Source of the DNA: an uncultured bacterium
Lineage (GTDB): Bacteria; Patescibacteriota; Gracilibacteria; Absconditabacterales; Absconditicoccaceae
Assembly (NCBI GenBank): GCA_946405785.1
Contig: CAMJIH010000001.1
Span: forward strand, 62,001 to 126,000
Direction of reading: 5' to 3'
DNA: 64,000 nt
Shown here: positions 26,151-38,068 of the stretch, piece after piece
Layout: each line of letters starts with the position of its first letter
Position numbering within the stretch: position 1 is the first letter of the stretch
Notes under the pieces: generated by a model
Told to the model about the DNA's origin: nothing
Databases searched by the model: none
Seen by the model: the letters and a program-made list of their open reading frames with translations, nothing else
Position numbers and translations under genes: made by a program

Positions 26151-26173
26151 CACCTAAACACAAAAATATAAAA

Positions 26174-28093
26174 CTATAATTGAACAAGATTATACCATGC
26201 TGTTGTATTTTTACTTTCTTTTACGTTCCATGTTTGAGCAGGTTCTGTTAGTCTAATAGTTCATTGAATAATATTACCATTAGATGCAATAAAGTTTACT
26301 GTTCAAACTTTAGCATCAGTGGCAAAATCATATAAATCACCATACCAAACAAAACTTTCATCTCAAATATCAAATACTGTCATAGCAGTCTTTTTTAACA
26401 TATATCTAACTCATAATAATTCTAGATATCCTTCTTGAAAGAATTGATTCTTTAGAAGATTGCCATCAAGTAAAACTGCATAAGAGTTATCAATATCTCA
26501 TGAAGCAAATCCTCAATCACTATTCTTTACAGAGGAAAGAATCTCATTTTTTAAACTTCAAGTATTTAATCAAGTATTGATAGTATGTTTTAATTGAAAT
26601 CTATAAAACAAAAGTGCTGCTTCATATCTTGTAAGAGATCCTTCAAATGAATTAATATCTCATTTATCTAAAATTCATAGCTCTCCTGCTTTAATAAAAT
26701 AATTAGCCCACCAAGGATTAGTTGTTTCATCCAAACGTTTTCCTTCATATAATCTTATTAACATAGTAATAAATTGAGATTTAGTCATAACAGCATTAGG
26801 AGAGAATTTTCAGTTAGCTCATTGCATTAATCATAATTGACATACTTCTTTTATACTATTTACTAAATTAGGATCAGCATCTTTCAAATCAGTAAAATCA
26901 CAAGATGGATTTTCTTCTAATGGTGTTGTATAACCAAGAGCTTTAGCAAATTGTAAGAACATTTTAGCTGCCTGTTCTCTTGTTAAATATTCAAATGGCA
27001 TATAAGAATTAATATCTTTTGCAGTTGTTAACCCATTATCTCTCATCCAATTAATAGCTTCTACAACTTCTGGACTATTTAAAATACTTAATGAAGTTGT
27101 TGGTCAGAAATCAACTCATGACAAAACTCAAGAATAATCTTTCTCTTCAGTTTGTTGATTATTTGTTGTATTCTCTGTTGTTTGAGTTTGTTTATTGCTC
27201 TCTTCTGGAACATAACTAATAGGATTCTGATTAATAAGAGATAGTTGTTGTTTTGCAGCACTATTAAGATTTGCATCTAATACAATCTTCTTAAATCTAT
27301 AAATTAATAATGCAATTTCTCTTCTAGTTACAGGTCTATCTAAGCTATTAACATCAGATTCATTACTTAAAGCAATACTCTTAGCTTTTACAAAATAAAG
27401 AGTCCACCATGGAGTAAAATCTTCACTACTCAAACCTCATTCTAAGATTCTTATCAACACAGTTAAAGCTTCTGCTTTACTCAATGATTTCTGAGCTAAG
27501 AAACTACCATTACTTCATCTAAAGATTCAATATGAACAAGTATCTGTTATATATGAAGCTAATGATGAATCAAAAGTATCAGCATCTGAGAAACTACAAC
27601 TAGTATTTTTTACATCCTTAGGATATCCTAAAATAATATAAGCTTGACCAATAATTTTAGCAGCTTCTTCTCTTAATAATGGATCATCAGGTCTATAATC
27701 TGTTAAATTATCATATTTTGTTAATCCATTATTATACATCCAATAAAGTGCTTTATCTATTTCCTCTCCTCATTCTAATTCTGCATAAAGAGTACTATTT
27801 TTTTCTTCTTCATTAGAAGATGTTTCAGTAGTTTCAATAGTAGTTACTTCATTAGCACCAGTTGAAACAACTTCTGAAACGCTTCCTGTAGAACTTTCAG
27901 AAACACTGCCACTAGCATTTTCACTAGCTGCTTTTAATGCATCTAAATCTAAATTCTGATCTCAAGATTGTATAATAATTTTCTTAGTAGCAGCATCGAT
28001 AATAACTTTCTGTCCTTCGGCATAAGTTGAAACTCAGAAATATAAACCAGAGAAAAAGCATAAAGCTATCATAATTTTTATTGTTGTTTTCAT
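26174..28093 (-). CDS. SLH-domain (S-layer homology) surface protein
   Basis: Signal peptide; repeats of ALYWMYNNGLTKYDNLTDYRPDDPLLREEAAKIIGQAY / AINWMRDNGLTTAKDINSYMPFEYLTREQAAKMFLQFAKALG. Confidence 0.8.
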
Positions 28094-28176
28094 TTTCTAA
28101 TCCTCCAAAAATAAAAAGAAGAATATTCTTATAAAGATTAATAATATAACTGTCCTTTTCAAGTAAAAAGAAAAGA

Positions 28177-28194
28177 GGGTGATTATTCTCACCC
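28177..28194 (-). promoter_or_regulatory. Hairpin plus U-rich tract in SLH-gene leader (possible attenuator)
   Basis: Minus strand GGGTGA-GAATAA-TCACCC followed by TCTTTTCTTTTT, about 85 nt upstream of the start codon. Confidence 0.4.
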
Positions 28195-28414
28195 CCCATA
28201 TATAGATTGGATTGGATATTTCCCCTCACTTTTGAGGACAACAAGAATATAATGATATAAAATAAAAAGTCAAGAGTATTTGATATATACCAAAAATATG
28301 AGAAAAAGATTATTAAAACTAATTAATTTAAATCACAAATTATAACTACAGCTATTGATTTTTTTAAAATCTTTTCTAAGATAAAGAAAGTTTTATTTAT
28401 TATCCTATATAATA

Positions 28415-29020
28415 ATGAAACAAGTACTGTACATCCACTGATGAACATTAGCCAAAAATAATGATGAGCTTTATGAAACCATGAAAAATTGGGAGATAAA
28501 TCCTTTTGAAGAAAAAAAGAGATGGAGAAAAACTTTAGAAAAAGAACTTCCTGAATATCAAGTTATCAAACCTGAAATGCCAAATAAAGAAATGGCATGT
28601 TATAAAATCTGGAAACTACGATTTGAAAAGCATTTTCCTTATCTAACAGGAGAGGAAATTATTCTTGTTGGACATTCTCTTTGAGCAATGTTTTTATTAA
28701 AATATCTTAGTGAAAATAAGTTTCCTAAAAAGATTAACCAACTTCATTTTGTATCAGCTGCTATAGATGATCAATGACTTCCAGAATGAGATAATTATCT
28801 TTGAGACTTTGAATGTAAAAAAGAAAACATAAAAACGATCCAAGATCAATGTGATAAAATATGGATCTGGCATTCAAAAGACGATCCTGTAGTTCCATTC
28901 AGTCATAGTGAAAGACTAGCAAAAGAACTTCCAAACGCGAATTACATGATTTTTGAAGACAGGCAACATTTCAATCAAGAACATTTTCCAGAACTTATTG
29001 AAACAATAAAAAATAATTAA
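28415..29020 (+). CDS. Alpha/beta hydrolase (RBBP9/YdeN-like)
   Basis: MKQVLYIHGGTLAKNNDEL...EEIILVGHSLGAMFLLKYL...IWHSKDDPVVPFSHSERLAKELPNA...HFNQEHFPEL. Confidence 0.85.
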
Positions 29021-29167
29021 AAAAATGCTTTTCAAAAAAAAGAGGTTATAAAACATAGGTATAAAGCCAACTTTTTAGAGCAAAAATGCGATTTCTCTTG
29101 ATTTTTTTTGATTTTTGACTATATTGCGCCGCGTTTTATTTAAGATAAAAGAAAAAGTCATAAAATT

Positions 29168-29196
29168 TTGTGTTTTTCCCCCTTTTGGAGTATAAT
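29168..29196 (+). promoter_or_regulatory. Sigma70-like promoter of KH-ATPase gene
   Basis: TTGTGT - 17 nt - TATAAT. Confidence 0.5.
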
Positions 29197-29234
29197 TACA
29201 ATGAATATGACTTTTATCTTTTGAAACAAAAATT

Positions 29235-30671
29235 ATGACAGAACAAATTATTGGAAATTCAGTGCTTGATAAATACTTTGATGAGACAACAATGTCTCTT
29301 CATCTAAAAGTAAACAGACCTATTTTAAGAAAGAAGTGAACTCCTGGAAACTGGAATCCTGTTGTTGATCCTAATGAGATTATGACAAAGGAAATGTTTG
29401 ATGATCTCATTGATCAACTTTTTAAAGAAGTTGAAAATAGAGATGATGCTTTCTTAGAAATTAATAGAGAACTATCTAAAGTACTTCAAATTGGTCCATA
29501 TAGAATTGTTATCGTATATCCTGCTCTTTCAGATGGATTAGAACTTACAGCAGTTAAGCCTGTAAAGAAGATGACAATCGAAGAATATAATCTTGATAAA
29601 GACTTATTTGATTTATTAAGAAATAAATCAAAAGGTATTCTTGTATCTTGAGCTCCAGGTAGTGGTAAATCAACATTTACTGCAGCATTAATTGAATTAT
29701 ATCATAAAGATAATCATATTATCAAGACTATTGAATCTCCAAGAGATCTTATGCTAGATGAAGATATTGTTCAATACTCATTCACATATGGAAGTCATGA
29801 TGAAGTAAGAGATATTCTCCTACTTTCAAGACCTGATTATACTATCTATGATGAAGTAAGAAATAAACCAGATTTCGAACTTTATAAAGATCTTAGACTT
29901 ACTTGAATTGGACTTGTTGGAGTTATCCACGCAACAAAACCAGTTGATAGTATCCAAAGATTTATTGGAAGTATCGAAATGGGTATTATCCCTCAAGTTA
30001 TTGATACTGTAATCTTTATTGAAGGATGAAAAATTACTGAAGTATTACAACTAGAACTTACTGCTAAAGTACCTGATGGTATGCTTTCAGAAGAACTTGC
30101 TAGACCAGTAATTGTAGTATCAAGTTTCATTCAAAAGAAACCATTATATGAAATCTATACCTTTGGAGAACAAGTTGTAGTAATGCCTATTGGTTATGAA
30201 GAAGATTGATCTCCAAAGACACCAGCAAAACAACAAATAGTATCATCATATGCTAAAGAAGGAATCCAAAGAAAATTACAACAATTGCTACCATGTGATT
30301 TCCATCTTAGCGTAAAATGAAATGAAATAGATCTCTATATTCCTGAATATTATAAAGGTAAAATTATAGGAAAATGAGGTAGTGCAATAACAAATCTAGA
30401 AAAAGAAATTGGTCTTTGAATTCATGTAAGAACATTTAATGAATTACCTCTTCTAGATGTTAAAGTAGATATTGCATGAGGAGAAAGAAAGAATGAACCA
30501 CTTATTATCTCTTTACCAGAAAGCTTTAGAAACAAAACAGTTCCACTTCTTGTAGATGATGGATTAATCTATGCTAAAGCAGATAATAATGCGAACATTG
30601 TTATTAATAGCAGACAAACATCATCATTAATAAAAAGAAAAGGATTTGTTGTGGTAAACACAGAAGAATAA
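29235..30671 (+). CDS. PilT-type ATPase with C-terminal KH domain
   Basis: GILVSGAPGSGKSTFTAALIELYHKDN...SRPDYTIYDEVR...GLVGVIHATKPVDSIQRF...YYKGKIIGKGGSAITNLEKEIGLGIHV. Confidence 0.8.
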
Positions 30672-30697
30672 ATTTTATTTAAAAATATATCATTTCA

Positions 30698-32104
30698 ATG
30701 AACAACTTCAGATTTACAAAAATTATTGCTGGAGTAAGTCCTACTCTTGCCAAAGAAACTGTGCTTTCAAAAGTTATTAACATGGTTGATGCCTTTAGAA
30801 TTACTCTTTCAAAAGGATACGATGACAACAACAAAAAATACATAGATACATTAATGAAACTTGATAACAGTAAAACAGTTATTCTTGAGACAAAGTGAAT
30901 TGATATAAGAATTAAAAATACAGGAGATATTGCAGTAAAAAAATGAGAAACTTGGACTGCAGAATTTTCTGATTATGCACAAGAAGGAACAACAAAAATC
31001 TATATAGATTATCCTGAACTATGAAATGTTAAAGAAGGAACCGTAATTACATGTCAACAAAGTAAAGTTCAATTTAAAATAAAATCTACAAAAGACGATA
31101 CAGCTGAAGTAGAAATCATTGATGCTGGTAAAGGTAAAATCATTCAATATGACAGAATCCTTTGTAGAGAATTAAATAACTTTGATGAAGATGAAATCTC
31201 AGAAAAAGATAAAAAAGATATTCTTCGAGGATTAGAATATGGTTCTCACGTATTAGGAGTATCATGTACTAATTCAGCAAATCATATTAAGAGTGCTAGA
31301 GAATTCCTAGAAAACAATAATGCTAAAGATATGAAAATCTTTGCAAAGATTGAAACAGAAAACGGATTAAAGAACTTAGACGAAATCATCGCAGCTGCTG
31401 ATGGTATTATCTTCGGATTTGATGCATTTCCTTCTCTTAAAAAGAATGATGTAATTGATGTTATTAGAAAAGTTAAAAATGAAGGTAAACCTATTCTCTT
31501 AACAAAAGTTGCTGTAGAATATGGACAAGATTTTGAAAAAGCTTTCTGAGAAGAAATATTAGACTTCAGTAAAGAAGCTGTTGATGGAATTATGCTTGAA
31601 ACATTCCTTATCGAAGAAGAAGTATTTGATGCTATCGAAAAGACTGGTAATATTCTTTCAGATATCGAAACAAAACTTAATGATAAAGTACTTGAAAGAT
31701 TTGAAAAAGAATGAGATTTTGAAGTAAGAGATTATATTATCTATAACGCATTCAGAAGTTGAAATGAACTTTGAATCAAAACTGCTATCTGTTTTACAGA
31801 AAACGGATATACAGCATCTAGATTCTCATCATTAGCTCCAAGAATTCCTGTTATTACATTTACTCAATCAAAAGAAACTTACAGATATTTAAGTCTCGTT
31901 TGGTGAGTTAAAGGATATAAGATATCTCAATCATTCAACTATGAGAACTTAAAAAAGATCTGAAAAGAAATGATTAGAATGATTTTTAAAGGAAACATCT
32001 CACTTGATGATAAAATTCTTATTCTTCAAGCAAATGAAACAATTAATACTGAAAAATGAGATATGATTAACGGTATTGAACTATATAATTTCAAAAATAT
32101 CTAA
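30698..32104 (+). CDS. pyk: Pyruvate kinase, divergent
   Basis: FRFTKIIAGVSPTLAK...DAFRITLSKG...KDKKDIL(CGA)GLEYGSHVLGVS...MKIFAKIETENGLKNLDEIIAAADGIIFGFD...RIPVITFTQS. Confidence 0.8.
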
Positions 32105-32105
32105 T

Positions 32106-32131
32106 AAAAATAGGAGTTCGCTCCTATTTTT
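32106..32131 (+). terminator. Intrinsic terminator, TTCG tetraloop
   Basis: AAAAATAGGAG-TTCG-CTCCTATTTTT. Confidence 0.85.
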
Positions 32132-32236
32132 TTTATTAAAAAAATTTTTTAACTCAATTTCTATGCTTTAATATTGAAAATAAAAGCTGAATCGCTATCT
32201 TACTAATTGAATTTTTTTAAATTTTGTTATAGTCAC

Positions 32237-32791
32237 ATGGTAAAAATAGATGCTTCAAAAGTAAAAAAATGAACTGTTCTAGAAATGGACGGGCAACTTT
32301 TCGTAGTATTAGATCTTTCTTTCATGCAAATGCAACAAAGACAAGGTTCTTATACTTATAAAGTTAGAAATTTAGCAACTAATGGAGTTCAAAACGTAAC
32401 AGTTAAATCAGGAATTACATTGGATCAAGCTGAAATTTCTACACAAAACGCTGTATATCTTTACAACACAGGAGATACTTACTCTTTCATGGAAAATGAT
32501 ACATGAGAGATTCACGAAATCCAAGCTGATACTATTGAAGATATTACAGGATACCTTAAAGATAATCTAGATGTATATCTACAAATCTATAACGGAAATG
32601 TAATCAACGTTATCCTTCCTTCAACTATTACTTATGTAATTAAAGATACAGTTCCTGGAATTAAAGGAAATAGAGCTCAATCAGGAACAAAACCTGCTAC
32701 TCTTGAAACAGGTATGGAAATCCAAGTTCCTTTACATAAAGAAATTGGAGACACTGTAACACTTAATACATTAACTGGAGGTGTTAGCTAA
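32237..32791 (+). CDS. efp: Elongation factor P
   Basis: KGTVLEMDGQLFVVLDLSFMQMQQRQGSYTYKVRNL...LKDNLDVYLQIYNGNVINVILPSTITYVIKDTVPGIKGN...KPATLETGMEIQVPLHKEIGDTV. Confidence 0.9.
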
Positions 32792-32893
32792 TATATAAGA
32801 AATATTTTTTGTTAAGAGGAGCTCTTCATGAACTCCTCTTTTCAAATGAAAAGAATTCCTTATAACAAAAAAGAATTTATATATCAAAAATAG

Positions 32894-33928
32894 ATGAAGC
32901 TCTGTTTTGCACCAATGGATTGAATTACTAACTGAGCAACTCGTTATATAACCGAGAATATTTTTGAGCAATATAAAGAAAAAGAAGATACACTACAAAC
33001 ACGAACAGAATTTATGAACGCAGATGGATTTGTTATTAACCCATGATGAGTAGCGAAACACCTTCTAACAATCCAAACAAAAAACAAACCAATAGCTCAA
33101 CTCTTTTGATGAAGAAAAGAAAATCTATTAAAAGCTACTTCACTATTAATAGAAAATTTCAAAGAAAATTTTTCTTGAATAGAATTAAATACATGATGTC
33201 CATCGAATACGGTTATGAAATGTTGAGGAGGAAGTGATATGCTAAAACATAGACCAGAAACTTTAGATATTATTAAAGAACTTTCAAACATTCTAAAAGA
33301 CTCTTGATTGACATTCTCTGTCAAATCCAGAGCTGGATTAAATGAAGAAGATAAAAAAGAACAACTTTGATTCTTAATTGAAGTCTCTAAATATACAGAT
33401 CTTTTAACTGTCCACTGAAGAACATTAAAGCAACTCTACATGTGAGAAGCAGACTTTTATTTTATTAAAAAAGTAAAAAAAGAAGCATCTTGTCCAGTAA
33501 TAGCTAATGGATGAATTACTAGCTATGAACAAGCATCAGAAAAATTTAAAGACTTTAATTGAATAATGATTGGTCAATGAGCTATAGGAAATCCTTGGAT
33601 ATTTACTAAACATCAACCAACATTAGACGAAAAAATAGACACAATAAAAAAACATTTATCATTAATGATAACAACAGAATTTCGGTTTGAAAAATATATT
33701 AAACCAATGAAGAACTATACATTTCCACAACCTACTATTAAAGAATTAGAACATTTAGAAAAAGGCATTGATTATAATACTCCTTATCATTCAATTGTTG
33801 AATTTAGAAAATATGCATTCCAATATCTAAAAGGAATACCATGTTCTCGTGAAATAAAACAATGAATACTCCAAAAGAAGACATTCAACGAAATGTTAGA
33901 AATTTTATCTCTATTAAAGAATAAGTAA
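32894..33928 (+). CDS. dus: tRNA-dihydrouridine synthase
   Basis: MKLCFAPMDGITNGATRYIT...IAQLFG...GIELNTGCPSNTVMKCGGGSDML...FSVKSRAGL...LTVHGRT...VIANGGITSYEQA...IMIGQGAIGNPWIF. Confidence 0.85.
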
Positions 33929-33931
33929 TAG

Positions 33932-34990
33932 ATGAATTACGAATGTTTTGATCATTGAGATAAAAAAATATTTCTAGTAGACATGAAAAAAGAGCTAGAT
34001 AAAAATTTTTCTGAACTTTTTGATAAAGGAATAAGAAAATATTTAAGTCAAAAGAAAAAAATAGGAATCTTGATCAATAAAAAAGGATTTGATTCTTGAA
34101 TTATCTGTCATCATTGTTGACACATTCCACAATGTGATCGCTGTTCTATTGCTGTTAATTATCACATCCTTCCTAGCTGAGAAAAGATTTGAATCTGTCA
34201 TATCTGTAAAAAACAATACATCTACCCTAAAACTTGTGAACAATGCTGAAGTGAAGAAATTAAAGAATATGGATTAGGAACTCAAAAATTAGCAACAATA
34301 TTAAAAGAACAATATTGAGCAGAAAGCTTAATTATCGAATCAGAAACCGTTAATTCAAAAAATAAAATAGAGAAATTCGAAAATAAATTAACAGAATTCT
34401 CTAATGATTGAATCACTCCTATTTGTATCGGAACATCATTATTAACTACTCCAATAAAGAATCGAAACTTTGATCTTTTAATCTTCCTTGATGCTGATAT
34501 TGGACTAAATATACCGGACTATAATGCTAATGAAAAGAACTTCTATTTCCTTTATGAAGCATTTACAAAACATTCATGTAAAAGTTTTATAGTACAAACA
34601 TTAAACCCAGAACAATATAGTATTCGCTCAGCATGTAGACTTAATAAAGATGAATTCTTCTCTATAGAAAAAGAATTCCGCCAAGCAAATAATTATCCAC
34701 CATTCTGAGAAATGTGTCTTATCTTATATAAAGATGAAATCGAAGAAAAACTTTATAATAAAGTAGATCAACTCTATAAAGAACTGCTTTATCTCCAAGA
34801 AAAATATCAATTAAAAGATATGGAGATTTTCACAACACCTCCTCTAATTTATAAAGTATTCTGAAAATATAGATACAATATCATCCTAAAATGAAAAGAA
34901 GTTAGAAACTTCATGGATATCGTATATACAAAATTATCCCTCAATAAAAAGGGATTCAAAATTAATTGGATGCCAGAAACAATGGTTTAG
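33932..34990 (+). CDS. PriA-like C-terminal half (Zn-binding plus helicase lobe 2)
   Basis: ICHHCGHIPQCDRC...ICHICKKQYIYPKTCEQCGSEEIKEYGLGTQKLA...PICIGTSLL...DLLIFLDADIGLNIPDYNANEKNF...EKEFRQANNYPPF; no Walker A/DEAD half. Confidence 0.8.
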
Positions 34991-35889
34991 ATTTCTAAAC
35001 AAACTATATTTCAAGAAGGATCTTCAAATTCTAATCTATATGCAGTTAATTGCATAGGAGAAGAACTTTCTTTTCCATAAAGATAATCTCAAACGATAGG
35101 TAATCAATGAGAACTTAAATGATATCTAATTTGATGAGTTCTCCCTGTAAATATCTGTAAATACAATTTAATTTGTTTATCAGATATTTTTTCTATTTTT
35201 TCAATTTGAGTAATTCACATTTTAGGAGTCATATTAGGAACCTTTGCTTTAACAACTTCTTGGATAACATAAGGAAGTTTTCATTCTATCTTTCCTAAAA
35301 ATACTTTTCATTCAGGTAATATTTCAGAAACCGCACGATACCATTTCTTTAATGGTACAACATCTTTTTCTTCAAGACTTTCTGATTCTGATTTTCTTTT
35401 AAACAATTCCTTAAAATGAGCTAATCCTTTTTCAGTTTTAGCAATAATCATTAAACCATCAGTATCTTTATCTAACCTATGTAACAATCCAGCTCTAATA
35501 AAATTTCAGACGCTAGGTAAAGCCGAATAACGATGATATAAGAATCAAACAACACTTGGTATTAAGATATCCCAAATACTATTAGGATGAGATAAAACTC
35601 ATTTAGGTTTATTAATAACTAAATAATCATCTTCCTCTTTTACTATTGGAATATCAATATCTGGAGCTTCATCAAGAATAACAGGAGAAATAAATCTTTC
35701 TAAATCATCTATTTCAATAATATCTCCTTTCTTCAATTTATTTGATTTTTTAACAGCTTTTCAGTTAACAAGAACTCAACCTCTTTCTATAATATGATGG
35801 AAAAAATTTCTTGAATAAGAAAATTGCTTCGTTAACCACGTATCAATTCTTTCAGATTCTCCTTCAAATACTAAAGAAACTTTTTCCAT
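34987..35889 (-). CDS. RluA/RluD-family pseudouridine synthase
   Basis: GESERIDTWLTKQFSYSRNFFHHIIERGVLVNGKAVKKSNKLKKGD...DYLVINKPKGVLSHP...AGLLHRLDKDTDGLMIIAKTEKG...IFTGRTHQIRYHLS. Confidence 0.9.
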
Positions 35890-35903
35890 AATAATCAACT
35901 ATT

Positions 35904-36058
35904 AAAAAAGACCGACTAGCCGTAACAAAGTGTATCATCTCTCCTTAACGGAAAGGTGGGTAGCTCCTCACTATCCATACAGATAGGATTTTCGGCTCCC
36001 AGGTATAAGTTGAGATTTTTGATAGTAAACTTCACTGCGAGATAGTCAGCCTACAATT
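35904..36058 (-). ncRNA. Probable 6S RNA-like structured ncRNA
   Basis: Minus strand: closing stem GGCUGACUA/UAGUCGGUC with G-U pairs that only work on this strand; central CCUGGGAGCCGAAAAUCC resembles 6S CCUGAGCCGAUAUU; UGGGAGC/GCU(A)CCCA stem; ends in U6. Confidence 0.5.
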
Positions 36059-36093
36059 TTTTTAAAGATTAACTTTCTCATTTCAATATCTCT

Positions 36094-36651
36094 TTATTTT
36101 CACATCTCTGAAATAACCCATTTTACAACATTAGGGAGGTTCTCCTCTGTTAATTTCTCAGGATAATTTCTTAATAACTCTTTTACACGGCTACTTTCAA
36201 ATCAGAAATTCTGTAATGATTTAGTAACAGATTTAAATAGCTTTTGATCCTGATCAATTTGAACTGCTTCAAATATCTTAACATTATCTTTTAACTCTAA
36301 TACAATCTTTTTAGCCATTTTAGGACCAACACCTGGTATAGATTGAAAGAATTTTGCATCTAAATTATCTACAGCATCTTTTAATTCATTTAATGGTAAT
36401 TGAACAATTTGAAAAGCTGTCTTAGGTCAAACTCATGAAACTTTTAACATCATTTCAAATACTTCCTTTTGATCATAACTATCAAATGCGAAATATCAGA
36501 AAGTTTTTCTTTGATCATCAAAATAAGGATAAACAAAGAACTCTCCTTCCTTTTTTTCTCAAGAATACATTACTTGAATTCAAAAAGAAGAATTAACTAA
36601 AAAAGTTTCTTTACCTACAGTTTTAACATTTCACATAAAATAATGTAACAT
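36094..36651 (-). CDS. ruvA: Holliday junction branch migration protein RuvA
   Basis: LKVSGVGPKTAFQIVQLPLNELKDAVDNLDAKFFQSIPGVGPKMAKKIVLELKD. Confidence 0.9.
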
Positions 36652-36673
36652 TCTTATATATCAAATATAAATA

Positions 36674-37720
36674 TTATTTTCCCATAAGTTCTTTTATAAG
36701 TCTTAATCATTCAGTAGAAACTTTAAACTTTTTATCTCATAAAAGAAGATCTTCATTTCCTGGATATCATTTAATAATTTCTGCCAATCTATTGAGTACT
36801 GCAACATTATCAGGCAATGGATAACTATGAACTTTTTCTTCTACAGTTTGTTTCTCATCCATCACTTGTTTAAAATCTTTTTCTGCTAATTTCTCTGCCA
36901 GCTTTTCTTCAAATCAACGACGATCAACTCACTCTTTATATTCTAATTCACTCAATCTTTTTCTAGCAAACTTAATATCTTCAACAGCAGGAATATCTTC
37001 AGGCATTGTTCATCATAATTCTTGGATCGTTTGTCTAATCTTTTGCCCTACTTCAAAATGAGCTCTACTAGCATTATCTTGTCATTTAATTGATTCTCTC
37101 TTAATCTTGGCTTCAGCCTGTGTTGCACGAAAAAGGTTAGCAGCTAATTCTTCACTATTCATATGATCCAAAATATTATCCTCAGGATCAAGACGCTTTT
37201 TCTCTATAATTTCTTTCTTCTTTAATCCGTATAATCCTAGATATCAAGAATCATAAAATGTTGCATAATCACTAACTCAAGCACCTCTAGCGGTTTTAAA
37301 TAGTTTCTTATTATGTTTTGTAACTTCATCTCTAAGCTCCAATCTTTTTTGATCTTCAAGATACTGAACAGACAACTCTTGCTGCCTAGTTTGTAAAGCA
37401 AAATAACTTTGTCACAATGCTACAATTTCTTTATTAGGATCAGCATTCTGAATAATAAGATAACATGCATAACGACTTAATTTTCGATTTTTAATTGCTC
37501 TTTTTGCTCAAGAACCAATACTAACTTCCTCAGAAAATTCACTAAAATGGTTCTTTGTGGTCTGTCAACTTTTTACACATGCCGTTTCAGCCTTTTTTAT
37601 TACTTTTGAAAAATTAGTAAAATCAGAATACTCCAGAACTCTTGCTAATTCTCTAGCATGCCAATATTCCTTTCAGTATTCATTAACTCTCTTAATTTTT
37701 TCAAAAACCTGTTCATCCAT
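36674..37720 (-). CDS. dinD: DinD-like DNA-damage-inducible protein
   Basis: WHARELARVLEYSDFTNFSKVIKKAETACVKSGQ...HFSEFSEEVSIGSGAKRAIKN(CGA)KLSRYACYLIIQNADPNKEIVALGQSYFALQTRQQE. Confidence 0.85.
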
Positions 37721-37851
37721 AACGAAACATAATATGGAATAAAACATAATATGTTATATAGAGAAACTACTTGTTTTGTCAAATATAAATAGTTTCTGTT
37801 GAAAACTAAAAGGATTTTATTATATTCACTCTTGCTAAGAAAAGATGGTAT

Positions 37852-37929
37852 GGCGGGCTTAGCTCAGTTGGTTAGAGCATCTGATTGTGGTCCAGAGGGT
37901 CATGGGTTCGAATCCCATAGCCCGCCCCA
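37852..37929 (+). tRNA. tRNA-His (GTG), encoded G-1 and CCA
   Basis: G-GCGGGCTTAGCTCAGTTGGTTAGAGC...CTGATTGTGGTCCAG...GGGTTCGAATCCC...AGCCCGC-C-CCA cloverleaf. Confidence 0.95.
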
Positions 37930-38068
37930 TGTAAATATTAAGGGTATTAGCAATAGCTAATGTCTAATATAATCTAGTAAAATAGCAGCTTAATGCTGTT
38001 ATTTTTTTAATTTAAAAAGTAGAATGATGTAACATTCTACTTTAAACTATATAATATTTATTAAGATT

